Origin: Serratia sp. Ag1
GTDB taxonomy: Bacteria > Pseudomonadota > Gammaproteobacteria > Enterobacterales > Enterobacteriaceae
Assembly: GCF_000743355.1 (NCBI RefSeq)
Contig: NZ_JQEI01000035.1
Location: 1-64,000, forward strand
DNA length: 64,000 nt
Direction of reading: 5' to 3'
Below the pieces are notes generated by a model that saw nothing but the letters and a program-made list of their open reading frames with translations, ran no database searches and had not been told where the DNA came from. Positions 21,673 through 29,839 of the stretch are shown here, one piece after another (position 1 is the first letter of the stretch; every line of letters begins with the position of its first letter). Made by a program: the position numbers and the translations under genes.

Positions 21673-21978
21673 CTACATGTATGTTACATTCATAATTCCG
21701 AGGGTGTGCTTATCATTTAACCATTTTATGCCAGACACCTTCCCTGAAGGGAACTTAATGTTCGAGGCAGTAATGGGTGCGGTTGTATTTATTACTTTTC
21801 CATCTTTGTAACAACCTATATCAACAACACGTTGCGAGTTATTAATGGTGCAACCACCATCAACAATAGCTCCTCTGAAATTGATTACACCACTTGACGC
21901 ACTGTTAGCAAGAGGGATGCTAGTGAGTAGAAGAAGGCTGATTGAGGCTGAAATGCAAGCAAACTTGTTAGCGTTCAT
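21673..21978 (-). CDS. Orphan secreted type 1 pilin-like small protein
   Basis: This protein of 101 residues has a clear Sec signal peptide (cleavage about residues 26-27, IPLANSA-SS). The mature N-terminus GVINFRGAIVDGGCTINN resembles chaperone-usher pilins, which start with G-x-I-x-F-x-G-x-I and a first Cys. Two cysteines (Cys43, Cys56) could form a disulfide, and the C-terminus has the alternating beta pattern of pilins (LGIMNVTYM). It is well short of a normal pilin (about 150-180 aa), and no usher, chaperone or adhesin lies nearby. It may be a pilin relic, an exported domain or a minor subunit for a system elsewhere. An independent terminator suggests a real transcription unit. Confidence 0.7.
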   Translation of the reverse strand: MNANKFACISASISLLLLTSIPLANSASSGVINFRGAIVDGGCTINNSQRVVDIGCYKDGKVINTTAPITASNIKFPSGKVSGIKWLNDKHTLGIMNVTYM

Positions 21979-22458
21979 GGGAAACCTCTATAAGCAAAAG
22001 GCACATCCATGTAACAAAAGTTCGGGTACTCATTAATAATTTAGTCGGCCTTTTTTATAATGGCAAGATGGAAATAAAAAAAATTAAAGCAGGTTGGAAA
22101 TACGATTTTGATTAATATTTTTGCAGTTTTTATGGGGCGCAACAACGAAAAATTTGAAAGCCAGTATCGCGTTGAAGCCAGTGAAAACAGGGTGCCCCCA
22201 GGGTTTTCAGGCCTTTGGTGGCTTACGCTTTCTTTTCTGAAGCTTGTTTTGTGATTCGTAGGTGGAATTAGAGTTATTGAATGATGTTAATAGTAGGTTC
22301 CAAGCAGGAGAACAGTCACTATAGTGATTATATGGATGCATTAATTATTAAATCTATCGTATGGCTTATATCGTTGCCACGTTTCAAGCTGCATTATATT
22401 GGCTATGTTTTTGTATCAATCCAATATAGATCCAGAGCAAAGTGTTTAGAAGGTGAAA
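21979..22458. other. AT-rich accessory spacer
   Basis: This stretch is notably AT-rich. It probably contains the promoter of the pilin-like gene near its left edge. A 70-codon ORF at 22281-22493 exists but has no recognisable features and overlaps the ribosome site and frame of the next entry, so it is not annotated as a gene. Confidence 0.35.
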
Positions 22459-22707
22459 GTGATATTTTTCCGTTGGTTAAAATTCAAAGGTAGCGACTTT
22501 AGGTTTTTAATTGATTTTTGGTGGTGGCTTTTATTTTGACCAATGTCTATTGGCAACAATATGTTTCCCATTTCGGCTTCTGTTCCTGCTTATTATAAAT
22601 GGCAAGGCGTTAATACAGTTGGCAATAAATCAATACGGCATTCGTTATCATTTTTTAAGGGCATAAGTTCAGTGCCGGAGTTTTACGCCAAATATTTATT
22701 GCGATAG
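22459..22707 (+). pseudogene. Possible small membrane-protein gene broken by an in-frame TGA
   Basis: Starting at a GTG with AAGGTGAAA just upstream, the frame reads 26 codons rich in aromatic residues (FFRWLKFKGSDF...DFWWWLLF). It meets TGA at 22537-22539, then continues for 55 more coherent codons (MSIGNNMFPISASVPAYYKW...VPEFYAKYLLR) to TAG. A single TGG-to-TGA change would explain the stop. Continuity of a plausible protein on both sides suggests a recently inactivated gene. I do not recognise the family. Chance open frame in AT-rich DNA is the alternative. Confidence 0.3.
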
Positions 22708-22791
22708 GTTTGCTATCTGTTTAATTTCGTGTGTTTTGTTGGGATTACAAGATTGTTACACTGTTCGTTGTACCCGGATGAGGAGAATCGA

Positions 22792-23556
22792 ATGTTAGCA
22801 ATAGCAAAACGCACGGCGATTGGAGCAATGGTGCTGGTATTGATGCCGCTGGTGGTTTCGCTGTCTGGTTGGCAATGGCAGCCAGGGGGGAATGATAACC
22901 TGTTGAAAGGCTTGTTCTGGGTAACGGAAACGGTCACTGCACCTTGGGGAATTTTCACCAGTCTGATTTTCTCTATCTGGTTCTTGTGGTGCCTGCGCTT
23001 TCGTCTAAAACCCGCCATTGGCGTATTTATGCTGTTGTTGGCATCAATTGCGGTTGGGCAAGGGGTAAAATCGGTGATCAAAGATCGGGTGCAAGAGCCC
23101 CGACCATTTGTTGTGTGGTTAGAATCAGCTCATCACATCGATGAAAAGTACTTTTACTCACTGAGCAGGAAAGAACGCAGTGCTTTAGTAAAAGAACAGC
23201 TACAAGATCAGACACTGGTGCCGAAATGGTTAAGCAAGCACTGGCAGTTTGAAACCGGGTTTGCTTTCCCTTCCGGGCATAGTCTGTTTGCCGCCAGTTG
23301 GGCGCTGCTTGGCGTAGGGCTGTTATGGCCACGGCGTCATTATAAAACCATCGTGGTGCTGATGGTATGGGCGACGGGTGTTATGGCAAGCCGCTTGATG
23401 TTGGGTATGCATTGGCCACGGGATCTGGCGATGTCGGTCATTATCAGTTGGCTGTTGGTGATCATCGCCTGTTGGTTGGCACAGCGTTGGTTTGGCCCGT
23501 TGACGATCCCGCGACAGGAGCAACAAGAGATTGACGATCGTGAACGGCTAAAATAA
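22792..23556 (+). CDS. pgpB: Phosphatidylglycerophosphatase B / undecaprenyl pyrophosphate phosphatase
   Basis: This PAP2-family inner-membrane phosphatase acts on phosphatidylglycerophosphate and undecaprenyl pyrophosphate on the periplasmic side. The three-part PAP2 signature is present: KDRVQEPRP, the central PSGHSLFAASW, and SRLMLGMHWPRDL. About six membrane segments are visible. The start at 22792 has GAGGAG upstream and gives 254 aa, as in E. coli. An in-frame ATG at 22729 is rejected. Confidence 0.94.
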   Translation: MLAIAKRTAIGAMVLVLMPLVVSLSGWQWQPGGNDNLLKGLFWVTETVTAPWGIFTSLIFSIWFLWCLRFRLKPAIGVFMLLLASIAVGQGVKSVIKDRVQEPRPFVVWLESAHHIDEKYFYSLSRKERSALVKEQLQDQTLVPKWLSKHWQFETGFAFPSGHSLFAASWALLGVGLLWPRRHYKTIVVLMVWATGVMASRLMLGMHWPRDLAMSVIISWLLVIIACWLAQRWFGPLTIPRQEQQEIDDRERLK

Positions 23557-23656
23557 CCCATCAGGTATTTCGGGGGATTTTCTGATTAATCGACATCCCC
23601 TCTGTTGCCTGCTTAATCTACCAGCAGATCTATGCTTTTATCCTATTGCAGGGTTT

Positions 23657-23694
23657 CCCTGCCATGATGGGAAATGCTAACTTAGATGGCAGGG
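23657..23694 (+). promoter_or_regulatory. Stem-loop in the lapA upstream region
   Basis: A perfect 9-bp inverted repeat CCCTGCCAT / ATGGCAGGG with a 20-nt loop lies about 110 bp before lapA. It could be a pgpB 3' structure or part of the lapAB leader; there is no U tract. Nothing else stands out in the 245-bp gap. Confidence 0.35.
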
Positions 23695-23801
23695 ACGCCA
23701 CTTGGTGGCAGAGACTTTCCATCTTTCAAGTTTCCTTTTGGTACGGCTTGAAATCCATGGAGTAGAGTTCATCCGATTCACTCGGCATTGCGGGAAAGAA
23801 T

Positions 23802-24107
23802 GTGAAATATTTACTGATTTTTTTGTTGGTTTTAGTGATATTCGTGATTTCAGTGACGCTTGGCGCGCATAACGATCAGGTTGTCACGTTTAACTATCTG
23901 GCTGCTCAAGGCGAATATCGCGTCTCGACGCTACTGGCCACCTTATTCGGCGCGGGTTTTGTGCTCGGTTGGATCATCTGCGGGCTGTTTTATCTGCGCG
24001 CGCGCATTTTGCTGGGCCGCGCTGAACGCAAAATCAAAAGGCTGGAATTGCAGCTTGAAACGCCTGCCGAACCGGCGTCTCAGTCTGTTGTCGTCAGCAA
24101 GGAATAA
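23802..24107 (+). CDS. lapA: Lipopolysaccharide assembly protein A
   Basis: A small inner-membrane protein with two transmembrane segments (about 1-20 and 42-65) and a cytoplasmic basic coiled tail (RAERKIKRLELQLE). It partners LapB in balancing LPS synthesis through LpxC turnover. The start is GTG at 23802 with GGGAAAG upstream, giving 101 aa that match E. coli LapA (YciS) from VKYLLIFLLVLVIFVISVTLG. Six bp separate it from lapB. Confidence 0.95.
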   Translation: MKYLLIFLLVLVIFVISVTLGAHNDQVVTFNYLAAQGEYRVSTLLATLFGAGFVLGWIICGLFYLRARILLGRAERKIKRLELQLETPAEPASQSVVVSKE

Positions 24108-24113
24108 CCTTTT

Positions 24114-25286
24114 ATGTTAGAGCTGCTGTTTCTGCTGCTGCCTGTAGCTGCCGCTTACGGTTGGTATATGGGGCGTAGAAGTGCTCAGCAGGATAAACAG
24201 CAGGATGCTAACCGTCTGTCGCGTGAATACGTGGCCGGGGTTAACTTCCTGCTTTCTAACCAGCAGGATAAAGCGGTTGATCTGTTCCTGGATATGTTGA
24301 AGGAAGACAGTAATACCGTCGAAGCCCACCTGACGTTGGGGAATCTGTTCCGTTCGCGTGGTGAAGTCGATCGCGCGATCCGCATCCATCAGGCGCTGAT
24401 GGAAAGCGCCTCGCTCACCTTTGAACAACGTCTTTTAGCGGTACAACAACTGGGGCGCGATTACATGGCTGCCGGGCTGTATGATCGTGCCGAAGACATG
24501 TTCAACCAGTTGATCAACGAAGAAGACTTCCGGGTTTTTGCCCTGCAACAACTGCTGGTGATCCACCAGGCAACCAGTGACTGGCTGAAAGCCATTGAAG
24601 TGGCGGAAAAACTGGTCAAGCTGGGTAAAGAAGCCCAGCGTATCGAGATCGCTCATTTCTATTGCGAGCTGGCATTGCAGGCGATGGGCAGTGACGATCT
24701 GGATAAAGCGATGGGCCTTTTGAAGCGTGCCGCAGCGGCTGATAAGCAGTGTGCCCGCGTGTCTATCATGGTTGGGCGCATCTTTATGGCGCAAGAGGAT
24801 TATGCCAAAGCGGTGGAGGTGCTGAAACCTGTACTGGATCAGGACAAAGAGCTGATCAGTGAAGCCCTACCGATGCTGCACGAATGTTACCCGCATTTGC
24901 CGCAGCAGCAGAATGACTGGTTCGACTTCCTCAAACGTTGTGTAGAGGAGAACTCTGGAGCGACGGCAGAACTGATGCTGGCCGAAGTGATAGAACAGCA
25001 GGAAGGGCGTGACGTGGTTCAGATATATATCAACCGTCAGTTATTGCGCCACCCTACGATGCGTGTTTTTTATCGCTTGATGGATTATCACTTGGCTGAT
25101 GCAGAAGACGGGCGGGCCAAAGAGAGCCTGTTGCTGCTGCGCGATATGGTGGGGGAGCAGATCCGCACCAAGCCGCGTTACCGCTGCCATAAGTGCGGTT
25201 TTACTGCGCACTCAATGTATTGGCACTGTCCTTCCTGTCGTGCCTGGGCCTCAGTAAAACCGATACGCGGGCTGGATGGGCAATAA
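24114..25286 (+). CDS. lapB: Lipopolysaccharide assembly protein B
   Basis: LapB (YciM) is an inner-membrane TPR protein that promotes FtsH-dependent degradation of LpxC, so limiting LPS synthesis; YejM/PbgA antagonises it. An N-terminal membrane anchor (LLFLLLPVAAAYGWYMG) precedes tandem TPR repeats (about 35-330). A C-terminal rubredoxin-type metal site has CHKCGF...CPSC. Length is 390 aa. It is co-transcribed with lapA. Unlike E. coli, pyrF does not follow directly; two accessory genes and an ERIC element intervene. Confidence 0.96.
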   Translation: MLELLFLLLPVAAAYGWYMGRRSAQQDKQQDANRLSREYVAGVNFLLSNQQDKAVDLFLDMLKEDSNTVEAHLTLGNLFRSRGEVDRAIRIHQALMESASLTFEQRLLAVQQLGRDYMAAGLYDRAEDMFNQLINEEDFRVFALQQLLVIHQATSDWLKAIEVAEKLVKLGKEAQRIEIAHFYCELALQAMGSDDLDKAMGLLKRAAAADKQCARVSIMVGRIFMAQEDYAKAVEVLKPVLDQDKELISEALPMLHECYPHLPQQQNDWFDFLKRCVEENSGATAELMLAEVIEQQEGRDVVQIYINRQLLRHPTMRVFYRLMDYHLADAEDGRAKESLLLLRDMVGEQIRTKPRYRCHKCGFTAHSMYWHCPSCRAWASVKPIRGLDGQ

Positions 25287-25329
25287 AAAACGGGACGAAT
25301 ACCTTCGCCCCGTTCTCCATACAATTTAA

Positions 25330-25617
25330 TCACTTCTTCTTGCTGCTTTTCACTCCGCCTTTCAATAGCTGGCGCAATTTCTTCAATTCTTTCTGGCTGA
25401 GCGGCTGTTCACTCTCTTCTTCAGTGCCTTGATTGTCAATGTCATCCTGGTGCGGAGCGGCCTGCTTCTTGCTGGGTTTGCTTGGCGGTTGGAAACTGTC
25501 TTCCAGCCGTTTACAAACCTCAGCGCTCAGGGAAAGTTCATTTTCCAGGGCGATAGCTTTGATCTTTTCTTTGAGTTCAAGAGGGATCTTTATAGTCAGT
25601 GTCGATATCTCGCTCAT
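25330..25617 (-). CDS. Orphan ribbon-helix-helix (Arc/CopG-like) protein
   Basis: Residues 1-40 (MSEISTLTIKIPLELKEKIKAIA, then SLSAEVCKRLEDSF) show a beta strand followed by two helices, as in Arc/MetJ DNA-binding proteins. The rest is a charged, probably disordered tail rich in Gln, Pro, Asp/Glu and Lys, ending in GGVKSSKKK. The start at 25617 is chosen because the fold begins there; the 17 codons upstream look non-coding. No toxin gene is adjacent, so it is not an obvious toxin-antitoxin pair. Targets are unknown. It converges with lapB and separates it from pyrF. Confidence 0.65.
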   Translation of the reverse strand: MSEISTLTIKIPLELKEKIKAIALENELSLSAEVCKRLEDSFQPPSKPSKKQAAPHQDDIDNQGTEEESEQPLSQKELKKLRQLLKGGVKSSKKK

Positions 25618-25740
25618 TTCGCTGCCTTTTATGCGGGAACATTCCTTCAAGCTAAGCCAGAGGCGCAAATGTGTCCAGTCCGTAATGAAAATTTAATGTA
25701 TTTGTAACACTGAGGAGCTAGCAGGGAAGGATAAAACTGA

Positions 25741-25764
25741 CAGGGCCCGAGAATTCGAGCCCTG
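25741..25764 (-). terminator. Terminator of the BhsA-like gene
   Basis: The inverted repeat CAGGGC...GCCCTG lies 16 bp past the stop, with TTTTATCC shortly downstream on the minus strand. Confidence 0.55.
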
Positions 25765-25779
25765 TGATGTCATTAAGAC

Positions 25780-26040
25780 TTATTTGTAGATAACTGCGGT
25801 GCCGTGCATCAGGTTGTTACCGGTGGTCGCAATGATGCGATAGCTGCTAGCGCCCTGTGCGTCTGCTTCGGCAGCCAGTTTGGTTTCCAGGCTGCTCAGC
25901 GTGCTGGCATGGCCTACAGAAATCACCCCGATCTCTGTCAGACGCTGAGATTGTTGCTGATTGACTGGCTCTGCGGCGAATGAGGCGAATGAGGTCAGTG
26001 CAATGGCAGCAGAAATTGCAAAATATTTGATGTTATTCAT
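25780..26040 (-). CDS. BhsA/McbA-family periplasmic stress protein (DUF1471)
   Basis: An 86-residue exported protein. A signal peptide (cleavage about FASFA-AEP, residues 22-23) is followed by a single DUF1471 domain with EIGVISVGHASTLSSLETKLAAEADAQGASSYRII and the C-terminal GTAVIYK. Family members (BhsA, McbA, YdgH, YhcN) respond to acid, peroxide, metal or envelope stress and affect biofilm; molecular function is unclear. The gene has its own terminator and lies between lapB and pyrF, where E. coli has nothing. The exact paralogue cannot be named from sequence alone. Confidence 0.85.
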   Translation of the reverse strand: MNNIKYFAISAAIALTSFASFAAEPVNQQQSQRLTEIGVISVGHASTLSSLETKLAAEADAQGASSYRIIATTGNNLMHGTAVIYK

Positions 26041-26267
26041 AGGTGGCTCCAGTTTATTTTATTAGACCTGAAAGCGACTTGCTTTCGATGTATTCAATAA
26101 TAGACCAACCAGCAGGCTTTAAAATCGGATAATGCTGAGCTAGTTAATCAAAATATTTGATTAACTATTTACGCATATTTACGATGCTTTACTTCTTCTG
26201 CGCTAAGGCGAGAAGCGCGAATTGACATTACATGACTCGTCTTGGATGAACCTGACTTAGCGCCAGC

Positions 26268-26394
26268 TATACCCGTCATACTTCAAGTTGCTTGGGTGTT
26301 GGCTTCCCTCACTCACCCCAGTCACTTACCTGAGTAAGCTCCTGGGGCTTCCTTCGGTTGCCGCCTACAAGCAACTCGAATTATTTTGGGTATA
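26268..26394. repeat. ERIC element, standard 127-bp form
   Basis: It is exactly 127 bp, from TATACCCGTCATACTTCAAG to GAATTATTTTGGGTATA. It contains the ERIC core CTCACCCCAGTCACTTACCT and GTAAGCTCCTGGGG, and is largely palindromic. It lies upstream of pyrF and could be transcribed in the pyrF leader. Confidence 0.92.
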
Positions 26395-26507
26395 TAAGGG
26401 TAAACAACGTTGCGGCTGGGATTTCAAATGTCTGACATGTAGAATGCGGCGGTCAGTTTTGGTCGGTTGATTAATAATTCATGTCCACTTTACAGAAGGT
26501 AGAAGAA

Positions 26508-27236
26508 ATGAAGTCTAAGAAAAATACCAATAACAATGACTTAAGATCATCTCCAATTATTGTCGCCTTGGATTATGCCGACAGAAATGCCGCACTGGCG
26601 TTTGCCGATCGTATTGATCCACAAGATTGCCGCTTAAAAGTCGGCAAAGAAATGTTCACCCTGTTTGGGCCGGAGATCGTGCGTGATCTGCAGCAACGCG
26701 GGTTTGATGTGTTCCTTGATTTGAAATTTCACGACATTCCTAATACTACGGCGCATGCGGTGGCAGCGGCGGCGGAATTGGGGGTGTGGATGGTCAATGT
26801 GCATGCCAGCGGCGGGGCGCGCATGATGACGGCAGCCAAAGAGGCACTGTTGCCCTATGGTGCGGATGCGCCACTGCTGATTGCGGTCACCGTACTGACC
26901 AGTATGGAAGCGAGCGATCTGCAGGCTATTGGTATTGATATCAGCCCGGCAGAGCAGGCCGAACGCCTGGCACGCCTGACCCGTGACAGTGGTCTGGATG
27001 GTGTAGTCTGTTCTGCACAAGAAGCACAACGCCTGAAGGCCGCCTGCGGCAGCCAGTTCCAACTGGTGACGCCAGGTATCCGCCCGGAAGGCAGCGCAGC
27101 GGGCGATCAGCGTCGTGTAATGACGCCGCAACAGGCACAGGCCGTAGGGGTAGACTATATGGTTATTGGCCGCCCGATCACCCAATCAGCCGATCCGGCT
27201 GCCACACTCCGTGCTATCCGTGCATCACTGGCTTGA
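26508..27236 (+). CDS. pyrF: Orotidine 5'-phosphate decarboxylase
   Basis: PyrF decarboxylates OMP to UMP, the last step of de novo pyrimidine synthesis. The barrel carries IVALDYADR, the catalytic tetrad in [20 protein letters not shown], and the phosphate-gripping TPGIRPEG and VIGRPIT. An ATG at 26481 is in frame, but AGAAGGTAGAAG precedes the ATG at 26508 at better spacing, giving 242 aa. Homologues vary at this terminus, so the start is somewhat uncertain. It is co-transcribed with yciH. Confidence 0.96.
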   Translation: MKSKKNTNNNDLRSSPIIVALDYADRNAALAFADRIDPQDCRLKVGKEMFTLFGPEIVRDLQQRGFDVFLDLKFHDIPNTTAHAVAAAAELGVWMVNVHASGGARMMTAAKEALLPYGADAPLLIAVTVLTSMEASDLQAIGIDISPAEQAERLARLTRDSGLDGVVCSAQEAQRLKAACGSQFQLVTPGIRPEGSAAGDQRRVMTPQQAQAVGVDYMVIGRPITQSADPAATLRAIRASLA

Positions 27237-27246
27237 GGGAATAAGT

Positions 27247-27573
27247 ATGAATGATGATAACAGCCGCCTGGTGTATTCCACCGACAGCGGACGTATCAAA
27301 CAGGAAGAAGCCAAACCGCAGCGTGCCAAAGGGGATGGTGTGGTGCGCATTCAGCGCCAGACCAGCGGACGCAAAGGCAAGGGCGTCTGCCTGATTAGCG
27401 GGATCGATCTGGACGATGCTGCGCTAGATAAATTGGCCGCCGAGCTTAAAAAGAAATGCGGTTGTGGCGGTGCAGTTAAAGATGGCGTGATTGAGATCCA
27501 GGGGGATAAACGCGAGCTGCTTAAACAGCTGCTGGAAGCCAAAGGGATGACGGTGAAACTGGCAGGGGGTTAA
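27247..27573 (+). CDS. yciH: YciH, SUI1/eIF1-like protein
   Basis: 108 residues with a single SUI1 domain: GVVRIQRQTSGRKGKGVCLISGIDLDDAALDKLA, KKKCGCGGAVKDGVIEIQGD, and a final KGMTVKLAGG. It is the bacterial relative of eukaryotic initiation factor 1; E. coli YciH can influence start-codon fidelity in vitro, but the role in vivo is not settled. Start 27247 with GGGA upstream, 10 bp after pyrF. Confidence 0.94.
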   Translation: MNDDNSRLVYSTDSGRIKQEEAKPQRAKGDGVVRIQRQTSGRKGKGVCLISGIDLDDAALDKLAAELKKKCGCGGAVKDGVIEIQGDKRELLKQLLEAKGMTVKLAGG

Positions 27574-27579
27574 GTCGAT

Positions 27580-27607
27580 CACCATGCCGCAGAAGAGCGG
27601 CATGGTG
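27580..27607. terminator. Stem-loop between yciH and osmB
   Basis: Perfect 11-bp arms CACCATGCCGC / GCGGCATGGTG with a 6-nt loop begin 7 bp after the yciH stop. It lacks a U tract in either direction, so it may stabilise 3' ends rather than terminate by itself. Confidence 0.5.
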
Positions 27608-27654
27608 AGAGTAGAGGTCTGCTGTCTAGCGTTACTCAGACGAGTAACGGTAAC

Positions 27655-27870
27655 TTATTTGCCAACCTGGCGACCAATCAACCCTCCGACAGCAGCTCCC
27701 CCAACTGTCCCTAATGCACTACCATCCGTCAGCACCGCCCCGCCTACCGCGCCGACTCCGGCACCAATCGCCGTATTACGGTCACGCTTAGACATATCCG
27801 CGCAGGAACTCAAGGAAATCGCCAGAGTAAAGGCCAGAGCGGCAGTGGCAACACGTTGAGTAATATTCAT
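27655..27870 (-). CDS. osmB: Osmotically inducible lipoprotein B
   Basis: A 71-residue outer-membrane lipoprotein of the 17-kDa antigen/glycine-zipper type. A lipobox LSSC places the lipidated residue at Cys23. The mature part is a glycine-zipper (AIGAGVGAVGGAVLTDG, TVGGAAVGGLIGRQVGK). E. coli osmB is induced by high osmolarity, stationary phase and the Rcs system. It converges with pyrF-yciH. Confidence 0.94.
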   Translation of the reverse strand: MNITQRVATAALAFTLAISLSSCADMSKRDRNTAIGAGVGAVGGAVLTDGSALGTVGGAAVGGLIGRQVGK

Positions 27871-28316
27871 AGTAACTTCTCCTTGGTATGGGCGCCTCGC
27901 GCTACTGGTGTTCCAGCAACTTCAGGGCCGAAGGGATTACGAAAGCACCTTACTGGCGTAACACTCTTCTAGTATAAGCATTAATCACCAAACTGGCTGA
28001 TTACCTTAATTATGATAATTTTGGGGCAAAAAGTGGCAATGTTTAGATAAAGCCGCATAAATTAATGCAGATAATGGTTTTATTGTCCGTGGGTAGTATA
28101 AATATCCTGTTGTAGTGGGGTAGGTAAAGAGTCTTAATTTCTGCGGTGGCACTGGGTAATTATTCTGATTAATCAGCATCGCTTAAAGCATCGCCTGCGC
28201 GCCGCACATCCCGGTGTATCCAGCAGAACCCTGCGTGGTTTTCAGCGATTTCTGCCATACCGGCCTTTAGCTTGCCTGCCGACAATAGCCACAGGCCAAG
28301 CAACAAGGAAAAACCG
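27871..28316. other. Region between osmB and the AraD-like gene, 446 bp
   Basis: No gene is seen. For osmB, the minus strand reads CTTATACTAG with TATACT at 27976-27971, about 100 nt before the start codon, resembling a sigma-S-type extended -10. The right half should hold the promoter of the AraD-like gene, but no convincing pair was found. Confidence 0.35.
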
Positions 28317-29012
28317 ATGCTTAACGAACTCAAACAACAGGTGCTGGAAGCCAATCTGGCGCTGCCGCGCCATCATCTGGTGACCTTTACCTGGGGCAAC
28401 GTCAGTGCGGTAGATCGGCAGCAGGGGCTGATGGTGATCAAGCCCTCTGGGGTTGAATATGCTGTAATGCGCCGTGACGACATGGTGGTGGTGGAGCTGG
28501 AAAGCGGCAAAGTGGTGGAAGGCAGTAAAAAACCGTCGTCCGATAGCGATACCCACCGAGCGCTTTATCTGAGCTTTGCCGCAGCGGGTGGGATCGTGCA
28601 TACCCATTCACGCCATGCCACCATCTGGGCGCAGGCCGGGCTGGATATCCCTGCCTGGGGAACAACGCACGCAGATTACTTTTACGGTGACATTCCCTGC
28701 ACTCGCCTGATGGATGAGGCAGAAATCCATGGTCGCTATGAGTGGGAAACCGGGCGCGTAATCGTTGAGACTTTCACCGAGCGCGGTTTGGAGGCTGCAG
28801 CGATCCCGGCGGTGCTGGTTCACTCGCACGGCCCGTTTGCCTGGGGCCAAGATGCCAGCAGCGCGGTGCATAATGCGGTGGTGCTGGAGGAAATAGCCTA
28901 TATGGGGATTTTTTCACGCCAGTTGGCACCGGCATTGGCCAGCATGCAGCAGACGCTGCTAGATAAACATTATCTGCGTAAACACGGTAAACATGCCTAT
29001 TACGGCCAGTAA
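28317..29012 (+). CDS. L-ribulose-5-phosphate 4-epimerase family protein (AraD/SgbE/UlaF type)
   Basis: A class II aldolase-fold, zinc-dependent sugar-phosphate epimerase. The 231-residue length and sequence follow Ara[35 protein letters not shown], the zinc His pair in [38 protein letters not shown] and the C-terminal HGKHAYYGQ. The start at 28317 has AAGGAAAAA upstream; 15 extra codons in frame are rejected. No araA, araB or ulaDE genes are present. It sits beside the DeoR gene yciT and the glycyl radical enzyme cluster, so its substrate may be a pentulose or a related phosphate from a pathway encoded there. Confidence 0.88.
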   Translation: MLNELKQQVLEANLALPRHHLVTFTWGNVSAVDRQQGLMVIKPSGVEYAVMRRDDMVVVELESGKVVEGSKKPSSDSDTHRALYLSFAAAGGIVHTHSRHATIWAQAGLDIPAWGTTHADYFYGDIPCTRLMDEAEIHGRYEWETGRVIVETFTERGLEAAAIPAVLVHSHGPFAWGQDASSAVHNAVVLEEIAYMGIFSRQLAPALASMQQTLLDKHYLRKHGKHAYYGQ

Positions 29013-29015
29013 TCT

Positions 29016-29036
29016 CGGGGCCTGCGGGCCCCGTTT
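29016..29036. terminator. Terminator between the AraD-like gene and yciT
   Basis: CGGGGCC-TGCG-GGCCCCG followed by TTT lies between the two convergent genes. The U tract is short. Confidence 0.65.
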
Positions 29037-29044
29037 GGCGCGGC

Positions 29045-29791
29045 TTACTCGTTAACCCGTTCTAACAGAATGTTTTGCTGTTCGAGTAAATACTGATATT
29101 CGGGATCCAAACGTGAATCGGTAATCACCCGGCTAATCTGGTGCATCGGGTCCAGCGGGTTAGGCTGGATCTGGCCGAATTTTGACGAATCGGTCAGCAC
29201 AATATTTTCCACCCCTTTGGCCAATACCGCATTCACCACATCGGCGCGCATCATATCGCGACCGGTAAAGCCGGTTTCGGCGTGGTAACCATCAACCCCG
29301 ATAAAGGCTTTACTGAAATGCACCTGCTGGATACACATCCGCGTCAGCGGGCCGACCACGGTTTCGCTTTTCTTCTGGTACATTCCACCCAGCACGATCA
29401 CCTCACAATCGGTCTCTTTGAGCAGATGAGAGATGTAATGGCTGACGGTGATCAGCGTGATGTGTTTGCGCTCGGCCAGATAGCGGGCCAGCAGGGCGTT
29501 GGTGCTGCCGCTTTCGATAAAAATGGTGTCGCCATCATTGACCAGCGAAGCGGCGTATTGCGCCAGTTTTTGCTTAAGGGAGAAATTGGACATCATGCGG
29601 GCATCAACGTCATCGCTCTCTAACGCCACCGCAGAGCCATGCACGCGCTTCAGATAGCTGCGCTTTTCCAACAGATTGAGATCCTGGCGGATTGTTACCT
29701 CAGAAACGCCGGACGCCCGAGCCAGTTCGTTGACGCTGATGCGCCGCCGCTCGTTAACTAACTGCAATATGGTTTGTTGTCTTGAATTCAT
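29045..29791 (-). CDS. yciT: DeoR-family transcriptional regulator YciT
   Basis: The 248 residues have an N-terminal DeoR helix-turn-helix ([26 protein letters not shown], about 15-41) and a C-terminal sugar-phosphate sensor ([40 protein letters not shown]). It matches E. coli YciT, which lies next to osmB. Here it is flanked by an AraD-like epimerase gene and the glycyl radical enzyme operon, on the same strand as the latter and 49 bp downstream of it. This makes it a candidate repressor of the island. The E. coli protein has been linked to osmotic response; its effector is unknown. Confidence 0.9.
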   Translation of the reverse strand: MNSRQQTILQLVNERRRISVNELARASGVSEVTIRQDLNLLEKRSYLKRVHGSAVALESDDVDARMMSNFSLKQKLAQYAASLVNDGDTIFIESGSTNALLARYLAERKHITLITVSHYISHLLKETDCEVIVLGGMYQKKSETVVGPLTRMCIQQVHFSKAFIGVDGYHAETGFTGRDMMRADVVNAVLAKGVENIVLTDSSKFGQIQPNPLDPMHQISRVITDSRLDPEYQYLLEQQNILLERVNE

Positions 29792-29839
29792 AGAGACCTG
29801 ATGGGCGGCTACCGGGTGGCAGCCGCCAATGTTTGCTGT

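Noticed and set aside
22281..22493. 70-codon ORF in the AT-rich spacer
   Set aside because: There is no family resemblance or clear ribosome site, and it overlaps a better candidate frame; kept only as a note.
28169..28354. Minus-strand 61-codon ORF overlapping the AraD-like start
   Set aside because: It overlaps the conserved N-terminus of the epimerase gene and has no features of its own.
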